The translations under genes were made by a program, and so were the position numbers. Of a stretch of 64,000 nucleotides of DNA, positions 51,027-58,757 are shown in pieces. The notes below the pieces were generated by a model. It was not told the DNA's origin, did no database searches, and saw only the letters and a program-made list of their open reading frames with translations. How positions within the stretch are numbered: the stretch's first letter is position 1; every line of letters starts with the position of its first letter. The DNA is from Actinacidiphila bryophytorum (GTDB lineage: Bacteria; Actinomycetota; Actinomycetes; Streptomycetales; Streptomycetaceae). Location of the stretch: the NCBI RefSeq assembly GCF_016916835.1, contig NZ_JAFFIX010000008.1, forward strand, positions 248,001-312,000, in the 5' to 3' direction.

Positions 51027-51200
51027 GTGCCGACTTCAGCACCGCCTGCCAGGAAGGGTCAACACGAAGAGGCGCCCGGCGAGCCGGAGTCGGACGGTCC
51101 GGGGTCGGTAGGTCAGGACTGTTCGATAGGTCGGTTGCGGACTCGTATCGGCCGGTTCACCCGACGGCTGAACGCCCGATTTTCCGGCTAATCTGACGAG

Positions 51201-52046
51201 ATGACAGCTACGGGGTTACCGCCGGAGGCCGTCGGGGGACTGCGGCCCGCGGAAGCAGGGGTGCTGGTGGACAGGGGGCCGCGGCCGGCGCACATCGTCG
51301 CCACCGTGGTCGATCTGGCACAGCGGGGCTGGCTGGGGATAGCGGCGCACGAAGCGGACGAAGACGGGGACGGGGACTGGACGTTCAGCCGGGTCAGGTC
51401 GCCCGCGCGGTGGCTGGCGCAGCGGCGCGAGCTCGCCCGCTACGAACGGCAGCTGCTGCGCGGCATCTTCGGCCACCGGTCGCAGGTGCGGTTCACCCGG
51501 ATCGTCTCGGGCGGCATCCGCGGCGTGTATCACCGCCTGACGCAGGACGCCCTCGCGCAGGGCTGGCTGGGGCCGACCGCGACCGTCGCGGGGCTGGACG
51601 CGGAGACGGAGCAGCTGCGGGCCGACCTGCGGGCGATGCGGGTGACGCTGGAGGGGCTACGGCCTCCGGCGGGCGTGGACGCACTGGACTTCTACAGCCG
51701 CTGGTTGCCCTACGCCGTAGCCCTGGGCCTGATGCCCGCGTGGGCGCGGCAGCTGGATGTGCTCGGGGCGAAGCCGGCCCTCGTCTTCCCGTCCGGCACC
51801 TCGTTCACGAGCGCGGACACTCTCCTCATGAGCTGGTGGAACGGCTCCTTCGCCACGCAGATGGCCGGCGCCGTCGACACCTGGTCCCACCAGTCGGGAG
51901 GATCGGGCGGCATCTGGGGCCACGACGGCGGCGGCCACGGCCACCACAGCGGGCACCACGGTCACCACGGCGGTTTCGACGGCGGCCACCACGGGGGCTT
52001 CGGCGGGGACGGTGGCGGCGGGGACGGTGGCGGCGGCTCCTGGTGA
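51201..52046 (+). CDS. YciQ/DUF2207 C-terminal-half-like protein with His/Gly-rich tail
   Basis: 281 residues from ATG 51201. GLRPAEAGVLVDRG, then IVATVVDLAQRGWLGI and a helical region (ARYERQLLRGIFG, LTQDALAQGWLG) match the cytoplasmic half of YciQ-type DUF2207 membrane proteins, and FYSRWLPYAVALGLMPAWARQL is their membrane-proximal hydrophobic segment. The tail (about 230-281) is a run of Gly and His residues ending GGGGSW, a known feature of that family. The N-terminal signal peptide and ectodomain of full DUF2207 proteins are missing, so this is a shortened version. Function unknown. Confidence 0.82.
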   Translation: MTATGLPPEAVGGLRPAEAGVLVDRGPRPAHIVATVVDLAQRGWLGIAAHEADEDGDGDWTFSRVRSPARWLAQRRELARYERQLLRGIFGHRSQVRFTRIVSGGIRGVYHRLTQDALAQGWLGPTATVAGLDAETEQLRADLRAMRVTLEGLRPPAGVDALDFYSRWLPYAVALGLMPAWARQLDVLGAKPALVFPSGTSFTSADTLLMSWWNGSFATQMAGAVDTWSHQSGGSGGIWGHDGGGHGHHSGHHGHHGGFDGGHHGGFGGDGGGGDGGGGSW

Positions 52047-52081
52047 CCCGCGGGGGTCGACGGCCCCCGCCCCCTCGGGTC
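52045..52081. terminator. Nested hairpin between convergent genes
   Basis: An outer stem GACCCG/CGGGTC and an inner stem CGGGGG/CCCCCG form a 12-bp helix with a 7-base loop and a small bulge. It overlaps both the stop of the YciQ-like gene and the stop of the SMR gene at 52080. Likely bidirectional terminator. Confidence 0.62.
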
Positions 52082-52400
52082 AGTGACCCGAGGTCGCCTT
52101 CAGACCCACGACCGCCACGAGCAGCAGGCTGACGAAGAAGATCCGGGCCGCAGTCGTCGGCTCGCCGAGCAGAAGCATGCCCACCACCGCCGCACCGGCC
52201 GCGCCGATCCCGACCCACACGCCGTAGGCAGTGCCGATCGGCAGGCCCTTGGCGGCCTGCGAGAGCAGCAGCATGCTGGCCGCGATGCCCGCGCCGGTGA
52301 AGACGCTCGGCCACAGGCGCGTGAAGCCGTCGGTGTACTTCATGCCGATCGACCAGGCGACTTCGAGCAGGCCGGCGACGACGATCAGGACCCATGCCAT
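52080..52400 (-). CDS. gdx: SMR-family guanidinium exporter (Gdx/SugE type)
   Basis: 106 residues. ATG 52400 follows GGAGG. Four membrane helices fill the protein: AWVLIVVAGLLEVAWSIGMKY (the conserved E of helix 1 is E13), TRLWPSVFTGAGIAASMLLL, IGTAYGVWVGIGAAGAAVVGM and FFVSLLLVAVVGLKA. The WSIGMKYTDGF stretch is typical of SugE/Gdx rather than EmrE-type drug pumps. Gdx dimers exchange guanidinium for protons. The riboswitch candidate directly upstream strongly supports guanidinium as the substrate. Confidence 0.93.
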   Translation of the reverse strand: MAWVLIVVAGLLEVAWSIGMKYTDGFTRLWPSVFTGAGIAASMLLLSQAAKGLPIGTAYGVWVGIGAAGAAVVGMLLLGEPTTAARIFFVSLLLVAVVGLKATSGH

Positions 52401-52414
52401 GGGAGGCACCTCCG
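52401..52414 (-). promoter_or_regulatory. Ribosome binding site inside a small hairpin
   Basis: On the minus strand GGAGG-TGC-CTCC pairs with itself just upstream of the SMR start, so the Shine-Dalgarno sequence can be hidden. This is a plausible expression platform for the riboswitch at 52437: ligand binding could favour an open site. Confidence 0.5.
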
Positions 52415-52436
52415 TGGGATGTGGACTTACGGGGGT

Positions 52437-52477
52437 GCGTCGTCTTTGCAGGGTCCCGGTACGACGCGCTCGTCGGG
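52437..52477 (-). ncRNA. Guanidine-III (ykkC-III) riboswitch
   Basis: On the minus strand 41 bases begin CCCGACGAGCGCGTCGTACC and end AAAGACGACGC. Layout and conserved bases follow the guanidine-III class: CCxGACGAG start, GTACC junction, and AAGAC before the 3' arm. CCCG (52477-52474) can pair with CGGG (52458-52455), and GCGTCGT (52467-52461) with ACGACGC (52443-52437), a perfect 7-bp pseudoknot helix. Relative to the Thermobifida fusca sequence I recall, the helix changes on both sides together, keeping pairing. It lies about 37 bases upstream of the guanidinium-exporter start. Confidence 0.8.
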
Positions 52478-52693
52478 TCCCACCAAGGGTAGCAAAGTCC
52501 CGCATTGCGGTCAGGGCGGTTCGGACCCCGAGAGATCCGATGTCAGGGCGGCGAATACGTCGAATCGGCCGGGATTCACGACCTCCGGGAACCAGTCATC
52601 CGAAGTCTGCGCCGGAACACGCACCGGCACCGGCGCCGGGCCACCCCCACCGGAGGTGACCCGGCACCGGCCGAATCCGCGGAAAGAGCCGAA

Positions 52694-55600
52694 TCAGCCG
52701 AAGCTGACCGTGACCTTGGCGTGCACGTCGCGCGGACGCAGCGTGAGCGTCAGGGTGCGGGTCGCCGCGTCGTAGCGGCAGTCGGCCGGCGACAGCGGGC
52801 CGCCGCCCGCCGAGACGGCCGCCGGCCGGTCCGCACCGACGACGGCGATCGTCCACTGCCGAGTGGTCACCTGGCCCGGGAAGCCGCCGCCGGCGCCGCC
52901 GATGGTCAGCGTGTGCCCGGCAGCCGTCTCCTGGTAGCGGATCACGGTCGTGGCGCTGTGGCCGTGACCGGTGGCCGGCTTGCCGTCGTCCTCGTACAGC
53001 GTGGTCGAACCGGAGCCGCCCGCCGCGACCGTGAGCGTGACGTCCTTGAGCGGCGCCTTGTCCTGCGCGGTGACGTTGCCGCTGCGGGTCGGGATGACGG
53101 CGCCGGCCCGGACGAACACCGGCATGGTGTCGAGGCCTGAGGTGACGGTCTGCGTCGTGCCGCCGGCGTAGGTCCTGCCGGTGAAGTAGTCCGTCCACTG
53201 GGTGCCCGGCGGGAACCACACCGACGTGCTCGCGGTGCTGCCGGGCGTGGTGACCGGGGCGACCAGCATGTCGGGACCGTAGAAGTACTCGCTGCCCGCC
53301 GTCGTGTACGCCTGCGGCTCGTCCGGGTACTCCAGGTACATCGGGCGGGTCACCGGCACACCCGTCGCGTTGGCCTGCTGCGCCAGCGAGTACGTGTACG
53401 GCACGAGGTTCTCTCGCAGGTTGAGGAACTTGTCCGCGGAGGCGCGGGCCGCGGCGCCGTACTGCCAGGGCAGCCGGTCGCTGTGGTTGCTGTGCAGCCG
53501 GTCGATCGGCTGGAAGGCCGCCAGCTGCACCCAGCGGGCGTACATGTCGTCGGGCAGCTTGTGCGTGGTCTGGGTGCCGCCGCCCGAGGGGTAGGTCTCG
53601 GAACCGGTCAGGCCCGTGGTGTCGTTGTGGCCGCCGATGTCGTGGCTGATGGCGGACATGCCGGTCGCGGCGGCCTCGCCGGGTGTGTACCCGACCTCGG
53701 CCCGCAGCGTGCCCCAGGTGGAGGAGGTGTCGCCGGTGAAGTGGATGGTGGTGCGCTTGTCCGCCCACGGGCCGGTCGGCAGGCCCTGCTGGCCGCTGTA
53801 GCCGCCGGCCTGGAGCGAGCCGTAGGCCCGGGAGATGACGAAGCCGCGCCCGATGGTCTTGTCGGCGTCGGCCGCGTACTGCTGGTTGATCCACGCGTCC
53901 GGGGTGACGCCCTGCAGCGAGGACTGCGAGTTGTCGCAGCACCAGTCGAGCCACCAGAAGTCGTTGCCCTGCTGGTCCATGGTCTGGTGCAGGTCCATGT
54001 AGGCCTTGAGCTGGTCCGGGTCGCCCCAGTCGAAGGTGTAGCAGTCGCCGGCGCCGCCGGCCGCGGCGCCCGAGCAACCGCCCTTGTGCAGCTTGCCCTT
54101 GGCCGTGGCCTGCGCCTGGGCGAACTGCGGGTCGGAGCTGAGGATGCTCGGGTGGATGTTGAGCGTGTTGTGCAGGCCCTGGGAGGCCGCCCAGTCGAAG
54201 AAGCCCTTCGGATCGGGGAACTTGGACTGGTCGATCTCCCAACCGCTCCAGGTGTTGGGCGACTTGAAGTCGGTGTCGGTGACCAGGACGTCCAGCGGCA
54301 CACCCTCCTTGCGGAAGGCGGGCAGGATCGTGTTCTCGTAGTCGGCGGCCGTGCGGTCGAAGTACTCCGAGTACCAGACCCCGTACGCCCACTCCGGCAG
54401 CAGTTCGGGCGGGCCGGTGAGCGTCGACAGGTCGCTCAGGGCCTGCTTGTAGTCGTGGCCGTACCCGAAGACGTAGCCGTCCTGGTAGGGCGAACCCGGC
54501 GCCGTCGTACGCGGGGTGGTCTTGCGCGTGCCGGTGTCGTACAGGGCGGAGGTGGTGTCGTCGAGCAGGTACCAGCCGTCCTTGTACAGCAGGCCCGGGG
54601 TGGTGGAGGGGGCGCCGTTGTCGCCGTTGAAGCCGTCGAGGCTGCGCCGGTAGCCGCCGAGTGCCAGGTGCGGCTGCGGGGCCGCGGCGCCGGTGGCGGT
54701 GACGCCGAAGGTGTCGAGGTTGACGTGGCAACTGGCCGCGTCCGGGCAGCCGATGGTGACGTCGTCGGCGCCCGCGGTCAGCGTGACCGGGACCGAGGCG
54801 GTCTGCCAGGTGTCCCAACTGCCCGTTGCCGGCAGGCTGAGCGTGCGGGTGGTGCCGTTCGCGGTGACCGTGGCCGTACGGGTCTGGTTCAGCCCGTCGC
54901 CGCCGAGGGAGTTGGCGTACCGCACCTGGAGCGCGTACGTCCCGCCGACGGGCACTCCCACGATGTGGGCCGCGATGCTCGACCCCTGGTTCAGCTCGGC
55001 CAGGAAGCCGCTGCCGGAGTAGGAGCCGTGGTCGGTGGCCACCTTCGCCGAGCCCGCGATACGCGCACCCTCGGCCTCGCAGCCCGCACCGAACCGGCAG
55101 TCGGTGATCGCGGTCGCCGAGGCCCCGGGGAAGGCGGCGCCCGGGGTGAGCAGGGCGAGGCTGTCGATGTTGACGTTGCCCGAGTCGGCTGCCGTCCTGA
55201 CCAGGGCGACGGTGTGGCGGCCCGCGCTCAGCCGGACCGGACTGCGGACCAGTTTCCAGGTGTTCCAGTCGCCGGTGGGCGGCAGCGACACCGTCTGCGG
55301 TGAGCCGCCGTCCACCGTGAGGGTCAGGGTGCGGGTGGTGTTCTGGCCGTCGCCGCCGACCGCGTTGGCGTAGCGCGTGGCGATGTCGTACGTACCCGTG
55401 GCGGGGACGTCGACCGCGGCGGCCAGCGAACTGCCGGAGCCCTCGAAGCCGGCTGCGAAGCCGGCGCCGGTGTAGCCCGTGTGGTCGGTGGCGACGCCCA
55501 CCCCGTTCAGCTGGAGGCGCTCGGCCTCGCACAGGGCGCCGGCCCCGCACGTGAGCTGCTGCCATGGCGTGGCGGTCACCGGCGACCCGCCGGCGGTCAG

Positions 55601-56002
55601 CGCGACCGTCAGGTTCTGCGCGTCGAAGGGACCGGAATCCACCTGGTAGCGCAGGGACATGGCCGCGGTGGTGATCGTCAGCCACCCGTCGGACGTGCTC
55701 GTGGTGTACGCGGCCGGGGCGAAGTCGCCGCGGCCGACGGCGTTGTAGGTCGCCGCGTCGGTGAACTTCCCGTCCTGCGCGTACTCGGTGCGGATCAGCG
55801 TCGGGGACAGCACCTCGAAGCGCGCGTCGCCCGAGGTCACCGCGGCGGCCTTGGGGTGTGCCGCGCCCGCGGCCGCACCCGGGGCCGCGGACACCTGCCC
55901 TGCCCCTGCCATGGTCATGGCCGCCAGGCTGCAGACTAGCGCGGTGACCGCGGCCCGCCGCCGCAGGACGTGCCGCGCGAAACCGGCTGAGCTTCCTCTC
56001 AC
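52694..56002 (-). CDS. Secreted GH31 alpha-glycosidase with tandem carbohydrate-binding repeats
   Basis: 1102 residues. GTG 56002 follows AAGGGGAG. Signal peptide (RRRAAVTALVCSLAAMTM, ending about VSAAPG). A GH31 N-terminal beta-domain is interrupted by two similar roughly 135-residue CBM35/CBM6-like modules (about 150-285 and 290-430), each with CEAE, SGF or AGF, YALQVRYAN or YDIATRYAN, NTWK or DTWQ. The GH31 barrel follows: nucleophile Asp in FWWLDWCCDNS and acid/base Asp in HFTGDTSSTWG, with GYTPGEAAATGMSAISHDIGG. C-terminal beta domains end at VSFG. Substrate is an extracellular alpha-glucan or alpha-xyloside. LacI-type operator candidates precede it. Confidence 0.92.
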   Translation of the reverse strand: MRGSSAGFARHVLRRRAAVTALVCSLAAMTMAGAGQVSAAPGAAAGAAHPKAAAVTSGDARFEVLSPTLIRTEYAQDGKFTDAATYNAVGRGDFAPAAYTTSTSDGWLTITTAAMSLRYQVDSGPFDAQNLTVALTAGGSPVTATPWQQLTCGAGALCEAERLQLNGVGVATDHTGYTGAGFAAGFEGSGSSLAAAVDVPATGTYDIATRYANAVGGDGQNTTRTLTLTVDGGSPQTVSLPPTGDWNTWKLVRSPVRLSAGRHTVALVRTAADSGNVNIDSLALLTPGAAFPGASATAITDCRFGAGCEAEGARIAGSAKVATDHGSYSGSGFLAELNQGSSIAAHIVGVPVGGTYALQVRYANSLGGDGLNQTRTATVTANGTTRTLSLPATGSWDTWQTASVPVTLTAGADDVTIGCPDAASCHVNLDTFGVTATGAAAPQPHLALGGYRRSLDGFNGDNGAPSTTPGLLYKDGWYLLDDTTSALYDTGTRKTTPRTTAPGSPYQDGYVFGYGHDYKQALSDLSTLTGPPELLPEWAYGVWYSEYFDRTAADYENTILPAFRKEGVPLDVLVTDTDFKSPNTWSGWEIDQSKFPDPKGFFDWAASQGLHNTLNIHPSILSSDPQFAQAQATAKGKLHKGGCSGAAAGGAGDCYTFDWGDPDQLKAYMDLHQTMDQQGNDFWWLDWCCDNSQSSLQGVTPDAWINQQYAADADKTIGRGFVISRAYGSLQAGGYSGQQGLPTGPWADKRTTIHFTGDTSSTWGTLRAEVGYTPGEAAATGMSAISHDIGGHNDTTGLTGSETYPSGGGTQTTHKLPDDMYARWVQLAAFQPIDRLHSNHSDRLPWQYGAAARASADKFLNLRENLVPYTYSLAQQANATGVPVTRPMYLEYPDEPQAYTTAGSEYFYGPDMLVAPVTTPGSTASTSVWFPPGTQWTDYFTGRTYAGGTTQTVTSGLDTMPVFVRAGAVIPTRSGNVTAQDKAPLKDVTLTVAAGGSGSTTLYEDDGKPATGHGHSATTVIRYQETAAGHTLTIGGAGGGFPGQVTTRQWTIAVVGADRPAAVSAGGGPLSPADCRYDAATRTLTLTLRPRDVHAKVTVSFG

Positions 56003-56085
56003 GGACAACTCCCCTTCCGTAGCAGGGCCTGTCGGCCCGTCCTGAGCCGTGCCGGTGTGCCGCCCGCGCTCACGCCTCGGCGGCA

Positions 56086-56099
56086 TGACAGCGTTGTCA
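56086..56099. promoter_or_regulatory. LacI-type operator candidate for the GH31 gene
   Basis: TGACAGCGTTGTCA is a palindrome broken at one base pair with the central CG typical of LacI/GalR sites. It lies 84 bases upstream of the GH31 start. A second palindrome, GTTGTACAAC, is at 56171-56180. Repression relieved by an alpha-glucan-derived sugar is inferred; no LacI gene is in the window. Confidence 0.5.
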
Positions 56100-56296
56100 G
56101 ACCGCCTGCCGCCCGCATCCGGCAACACGGGATCCACGGCAGCGCGGCACCGATCCGCGGGCGTTCCATCGTTGTACAACTCGCACGTGGCATGACAACA
56201 CAACCGATGTCCTGTGTCCATGCCTCCAGCACGCAAGGCGGCAGCGGACCGGCCCCCGCGTACGACGCGGGCGCGCCCGCGCCGAGGTCGCGGGGC

Positions 56297-56352
56297 GTGA
56301 CAGCCCGGCCCCCCGATGTGACGTGCGCCGCATCGGGGGGCCGGGCTGTCAC
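56297..56352. repeat. Perfect 21-bp inverted repeat in the MFS leader
   Basis: GTGACAGCCCGGCCCCCCGAT (56297-56317) and its exact reverse complement (56332-56352) flank a 14-base spacer. It lies 118 bases before the MFS start, with no T-run. It may be a divergent-unit insulator, an attenuator of the MFS leader, or a dimer-binding site. Confidence 0.65.
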
Positions 56353-56470
56353 ATCGCGGTCCCGTCGGGGGCTCTATGTCGGGACCGCGCAGGCGGTCCC
56401 AGTGAACTCCGCGCGACGGCAGGCCACGACGGCCTGGCGTGGCGACACCCCGATCTCCGGAAGGCATCCC

Positions 56471-57946
56471 ATGGCACCACAGGCCGCCCAGCCGTCGTTT
56501 CTCGCGACAGGTCGCGGCAAGCTCACCCTGACCTTGCTGTGCGCCATCGCGTTCCTCGACTTCATCGACGCCTCGATCATCAACGTCGCCCTGCCCGCCA
56601 TCCGCAGCGACCTGGGCTTCTCCGTGCAGGACCTGCAGTGGGTGCCGAGCGGCTACCTGCTCACCTACGGCGGCTTCATGCTGCTCGGCGGACGGCTCGC
56701 CGACCTCCTCGGGCGGCGCCGCGTCGTGGTGGCGGGCACCGTGCTGTTCTCGCTGTCCTCGGTGGTCGGCGGGCTCGCCAACACCTCGGGGATGCTGGTC
56801 GGCGCACGGCTGGCGCAGGGCGCCGGGGCCGCGATGATGCTTCCCGGGGCGCTGTCCATCCTCACCACGATGTTCAAGGAAGGCGGCGACCGCACCAAGG
56901 CGCTCAGCGTCTGGGGCGGTGTCGCGGGCGGCGCGTCCGCGGCCGGCGTCCTGCTCGGCGGCCTGCTGACCGACGGACCCGGCTGGCGCTGGGTCATGTG
57001 GGTCAACGTGCCGGTGTGCGTGCTGGTGATCGCCGGGCTGTACCTGCTGGTCGAGGGCGAGAAGCGGACCGCACGGCTGGCGAACTTCGACATCCTCGGC
57101 ACGGTCCTGGTCACCGGCTCCGTGCTGCTGCTCGTCTACTCCCTGGTCAAGGCGCCCGACGTCGGCTGGGGCGCGAACCGCACCATCGGCGGCCTCACGG
57201 GGGCCGCGGTGATCATGATCGCGTTCCTGCTCAACGAGCGCCGCAGCAGCAACCCGCTGCTGCCGCTGTCGATCTTCCGGATCAGGGGACTCGGCGCCGC
57301 CGACGTGACGCAGCTGGTCGCCGTGGCCGGATTCCTGTCGATGTTCTTCTTCCTCAGCCTCTACATGGAGAACGTCCTCGGCTACTCCCCCATGAAGACC
57401 GGCTCCGCCTACCTGCCGCTGTGCGTCGGCGTCGGCATGGCCGCGGGCATCGCCTCCCAGCTCATCCCGCGGATCGGGACCAGGCCGCTGCTGATCGTCG
57501 GACTGCTGCTGGCCGGCGGCGGCATCTACTGGCTCTCCCGCATCCCCGTCGACGGCCACTACCTGGGCGACCTGCTGCCCGGACTGATGGTCACCTCCTT
57601 CGGGCTCGGCTTCGCCTTCGTGTCGATCACCACCGCGGCCAACGCCAACGTGGAGCCCGAGCGCGCCGGGCTGGCCGCGGCCCTGCTCAACGCCTCGCAG
57701 CAGATCGGCGGGGCGCTCGGCCTCGCCATCTTCTCCGCGGTCGCGACCTCGCGCACCGACCACCTGGTCGCGCACCACACCGCCGTACCCCAGGCGCTGA
57801 CCTCCGGTTTCTCCCGGGCTCTGCTGGTCAGCAGCTTCTTCCTGTTCGCGGCGGCGATCGTGGCGCTGCGCGCCGCCAACAGCCGCGGCGAAGTCGCGGA
57901 CACGCCCGCCGCCGCGACCGCCCCGGAGCCCGCCACCACACGGTGA
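56471..57946 (+). CDS. MFS efflux pump, DHA2 (14-helix) type
   Basis: 491 residues. ATG 56471 follows GGAAGG; starts further upstream add a polar N-terminus and are rejected. Fourteen membrane helices are predicted. Typical DHA2 marks are FLDFIDASIINVALPAIRSDL (helix 1), WVPSGYLLTYGGFMLLGGRLAD, and motif C as GGVAGGASAAGVLLGGLL. GLAAALLNASQQIGGALGLA is the conserved helix 13/14 region. It should export hydrophobic drugs by proton exchange. A 12-bp hairpin follows at 57962. Confidence 0.92.
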   Translation: MAPQAAQPSFLATGRGKLTLTLLCAIAFLDFIDASIINVALPAIRSDLGFSVQDLQWVPSGYLLTYGGFMLLGGRLADLLGRRRVVVAGTVLFSLSSVVGGLANTSGMLVGARLAQGAGAAMMLPGALSILTTMFKEGGDRTKALSVWGGVAGGASAAGVLLGGLLTDGPGWRWVMWVNVPVCVLVIAGLYLLVEGEKRTARLANFDILGTVLVTGSVLLLVYSLVKAPDVGWGANRTIGGLTGAAVIMIAFLLNERRSSNPLLPLSIFRIRGLGAADVTQLVAVAGFLSMFFFLSLYMENVLGYSPMKTGSAYLPLCVGVGMAAGIASQLIPRIGTRPLLIVGLLLAGGGIYWLSRIPVDGHYLGDLLPGLMVTSFGLGFAFVSITTAANANVEPERAGLAAALLNASQQIGGALGLAIFSAVATSRTDHLVAHHTAVPQALTSGFSRALLVSSFFLFAAAIVALRAANSRGEVADTPAAATAPEPATTR

Positions 57947-57961
57947 ACCACTGCCCGGGCA

Positions 57962-57995
57962 CCCGCCCCGCCGAGCCACGGCCCGGCGGGGCGGG
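57962..57995 (+). terminator. Hairpin after the DHA2 pump
   Basis: CCCGCCCCGCCG and CGGCGGGGCGGG form a perfect 12-bp stem with a 10-base loop, 16 bases beyond the MFS stop at 57946. Likely terminator. Confidence 0.65.
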
Positions 57996-58111
57996 CCGCG
58001 TTGGTGCCGCCGCCGGTGTCCGGGCCAGGGTGTGGTCCGTAAGGTGCAGGACCCCAGCGGGGTCCGTCGGGATCTCCGGCCGGCACGACGAGCCCGCAGG
58101 CTCGTCACATC

Positions 58112-58447
58112 GTGCGCGGCGAGCCTGACAGGACCTGGCTGCTGTGCTTCCCGCTGTTCGTCTGCGGGCTCGGGATGGGCTGCTGCTTCGGCTCGGTCTT
58201 CGCCGTCGCGCTGGGAGACGTCACCGCCGAGGAGGCGGGCAGCGCGTCGGGCACGCTCAACGCGGTGCAGCAACTCGCCTACGCCGCCGGCTCCGCACTG
58301 GTCTCGACCCTCTATCTCGCCCGGGCCGCGGGCGACCGCCCCGGCGGCGCGCTCACCGCGAGCCTGCTGGCGGTGCTGGGGGCCGTCGCGGTCTGCCTGG
58401 CCTGTCTGCCGCTGCTGCCCCGCAGGGCGGCAGAGTCCGGCCACTGA
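58112..58447 (+). pseudogene. 3' remnant of a second DHA2-type MFS gene
   Basis: 111 codons. LLCFPLFVCGLGMGCCFGSVF, EEAGSASGTLNAVQQLAYAAG and SALVSTLYLARA are the last three or four helices of a 14-helix transporter, matching in layout the end of the intact pump just upstream (GLAAALLNASQQIGG). About three quarters of a normal gene is missing from the 5' side, and no start with a good ribosome site precedes it. A perfect 34-base palindromic terminator follows five bases after the stop. I read this as 5' truncation, with the 3' end and terminator kept. Confidence 0.7.
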
Positions 58448-58757
58448 ACGTCCGCCGGTCCGGGCCGCGCGGCCCGGACCGGCGGGACACCGTACACGGA
58501 GGCGGCGGCGTCATCGGGCAGGAACGAAGAAGCCCGGCGGGCCGGGGTCTTCCTAGCGTGGGCGGCATCCCGCCCGACGACCTGCCCGGGCACCTTCTCC
58601 AAGCGTCTGCGAGACCTCATGACGTCGCAACTCCCGCCCGGCCGGCCCGTCCACGGCTTCGCCTGAACTCCCGCCCGCCCGCCGCCCGGGCGGGCGCGCC
58701 CTGGCGTACGGGCACGCCTCGCTGGTCTCCGGGCGCCGCTCGAAGTGGGCGGTCCTG
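58448..58757. other. Gap before the MMPL gene
   Basis: 310 bases with the terminator at 58452 and an imperfect hairpin near 58525-58553 (GAAGAAGCCCGGC with GCCGGGGTCTTC). From 58623 the frame of the MMPL protein is open but lacks a start codon up to 58758, and it reads a plausible MMPL N-terminus (GHASLVSGRRSKWAVLV). Otherwise nothing seen. Confidence 0.5.
58452..58485 (+). terminator. Perfect 34-base palindrome after the MFS remnant
   Basis: CCGCCGGTCCGGGCCG, CG and CGGCCCGGACCGGCGG form an uninterrupted palindrome, five bases after the stop at 58447. Strong terminator candidate. Confidence 0.72.

Larger units (their letters stand above)
56003..56470. other. Regulatory gap between the GH31 and MFS genes
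   Basis: 468 bases without a gene. It holds TGACA-GCGT-TGTCA (56086-56099), GTTGTACAAC (56171-56180) and a 21-bp perfect hairpin (56297-56352), all listed separately. Both divergent genes probably have their promoters here. No coding signal was seen. Confidence 0.6.

Noticed and set aside
56057-56470. N-terminal extension of the DHA2 pump
   Set aside because: The extra residues are polar and low-complexity, cross the 21-bp hairpin, and the ATG at 56471 has a good ribosome site.
52694-58444. Single 1916-residue minus-strand reading frame across the GH31 gene and the MFS gene
   Set aside because: Only the part from 56002 to 52694 has domains, a signal peptide and a ribosome site; the upstream extension is shadow of the plus-strand MFS pump.
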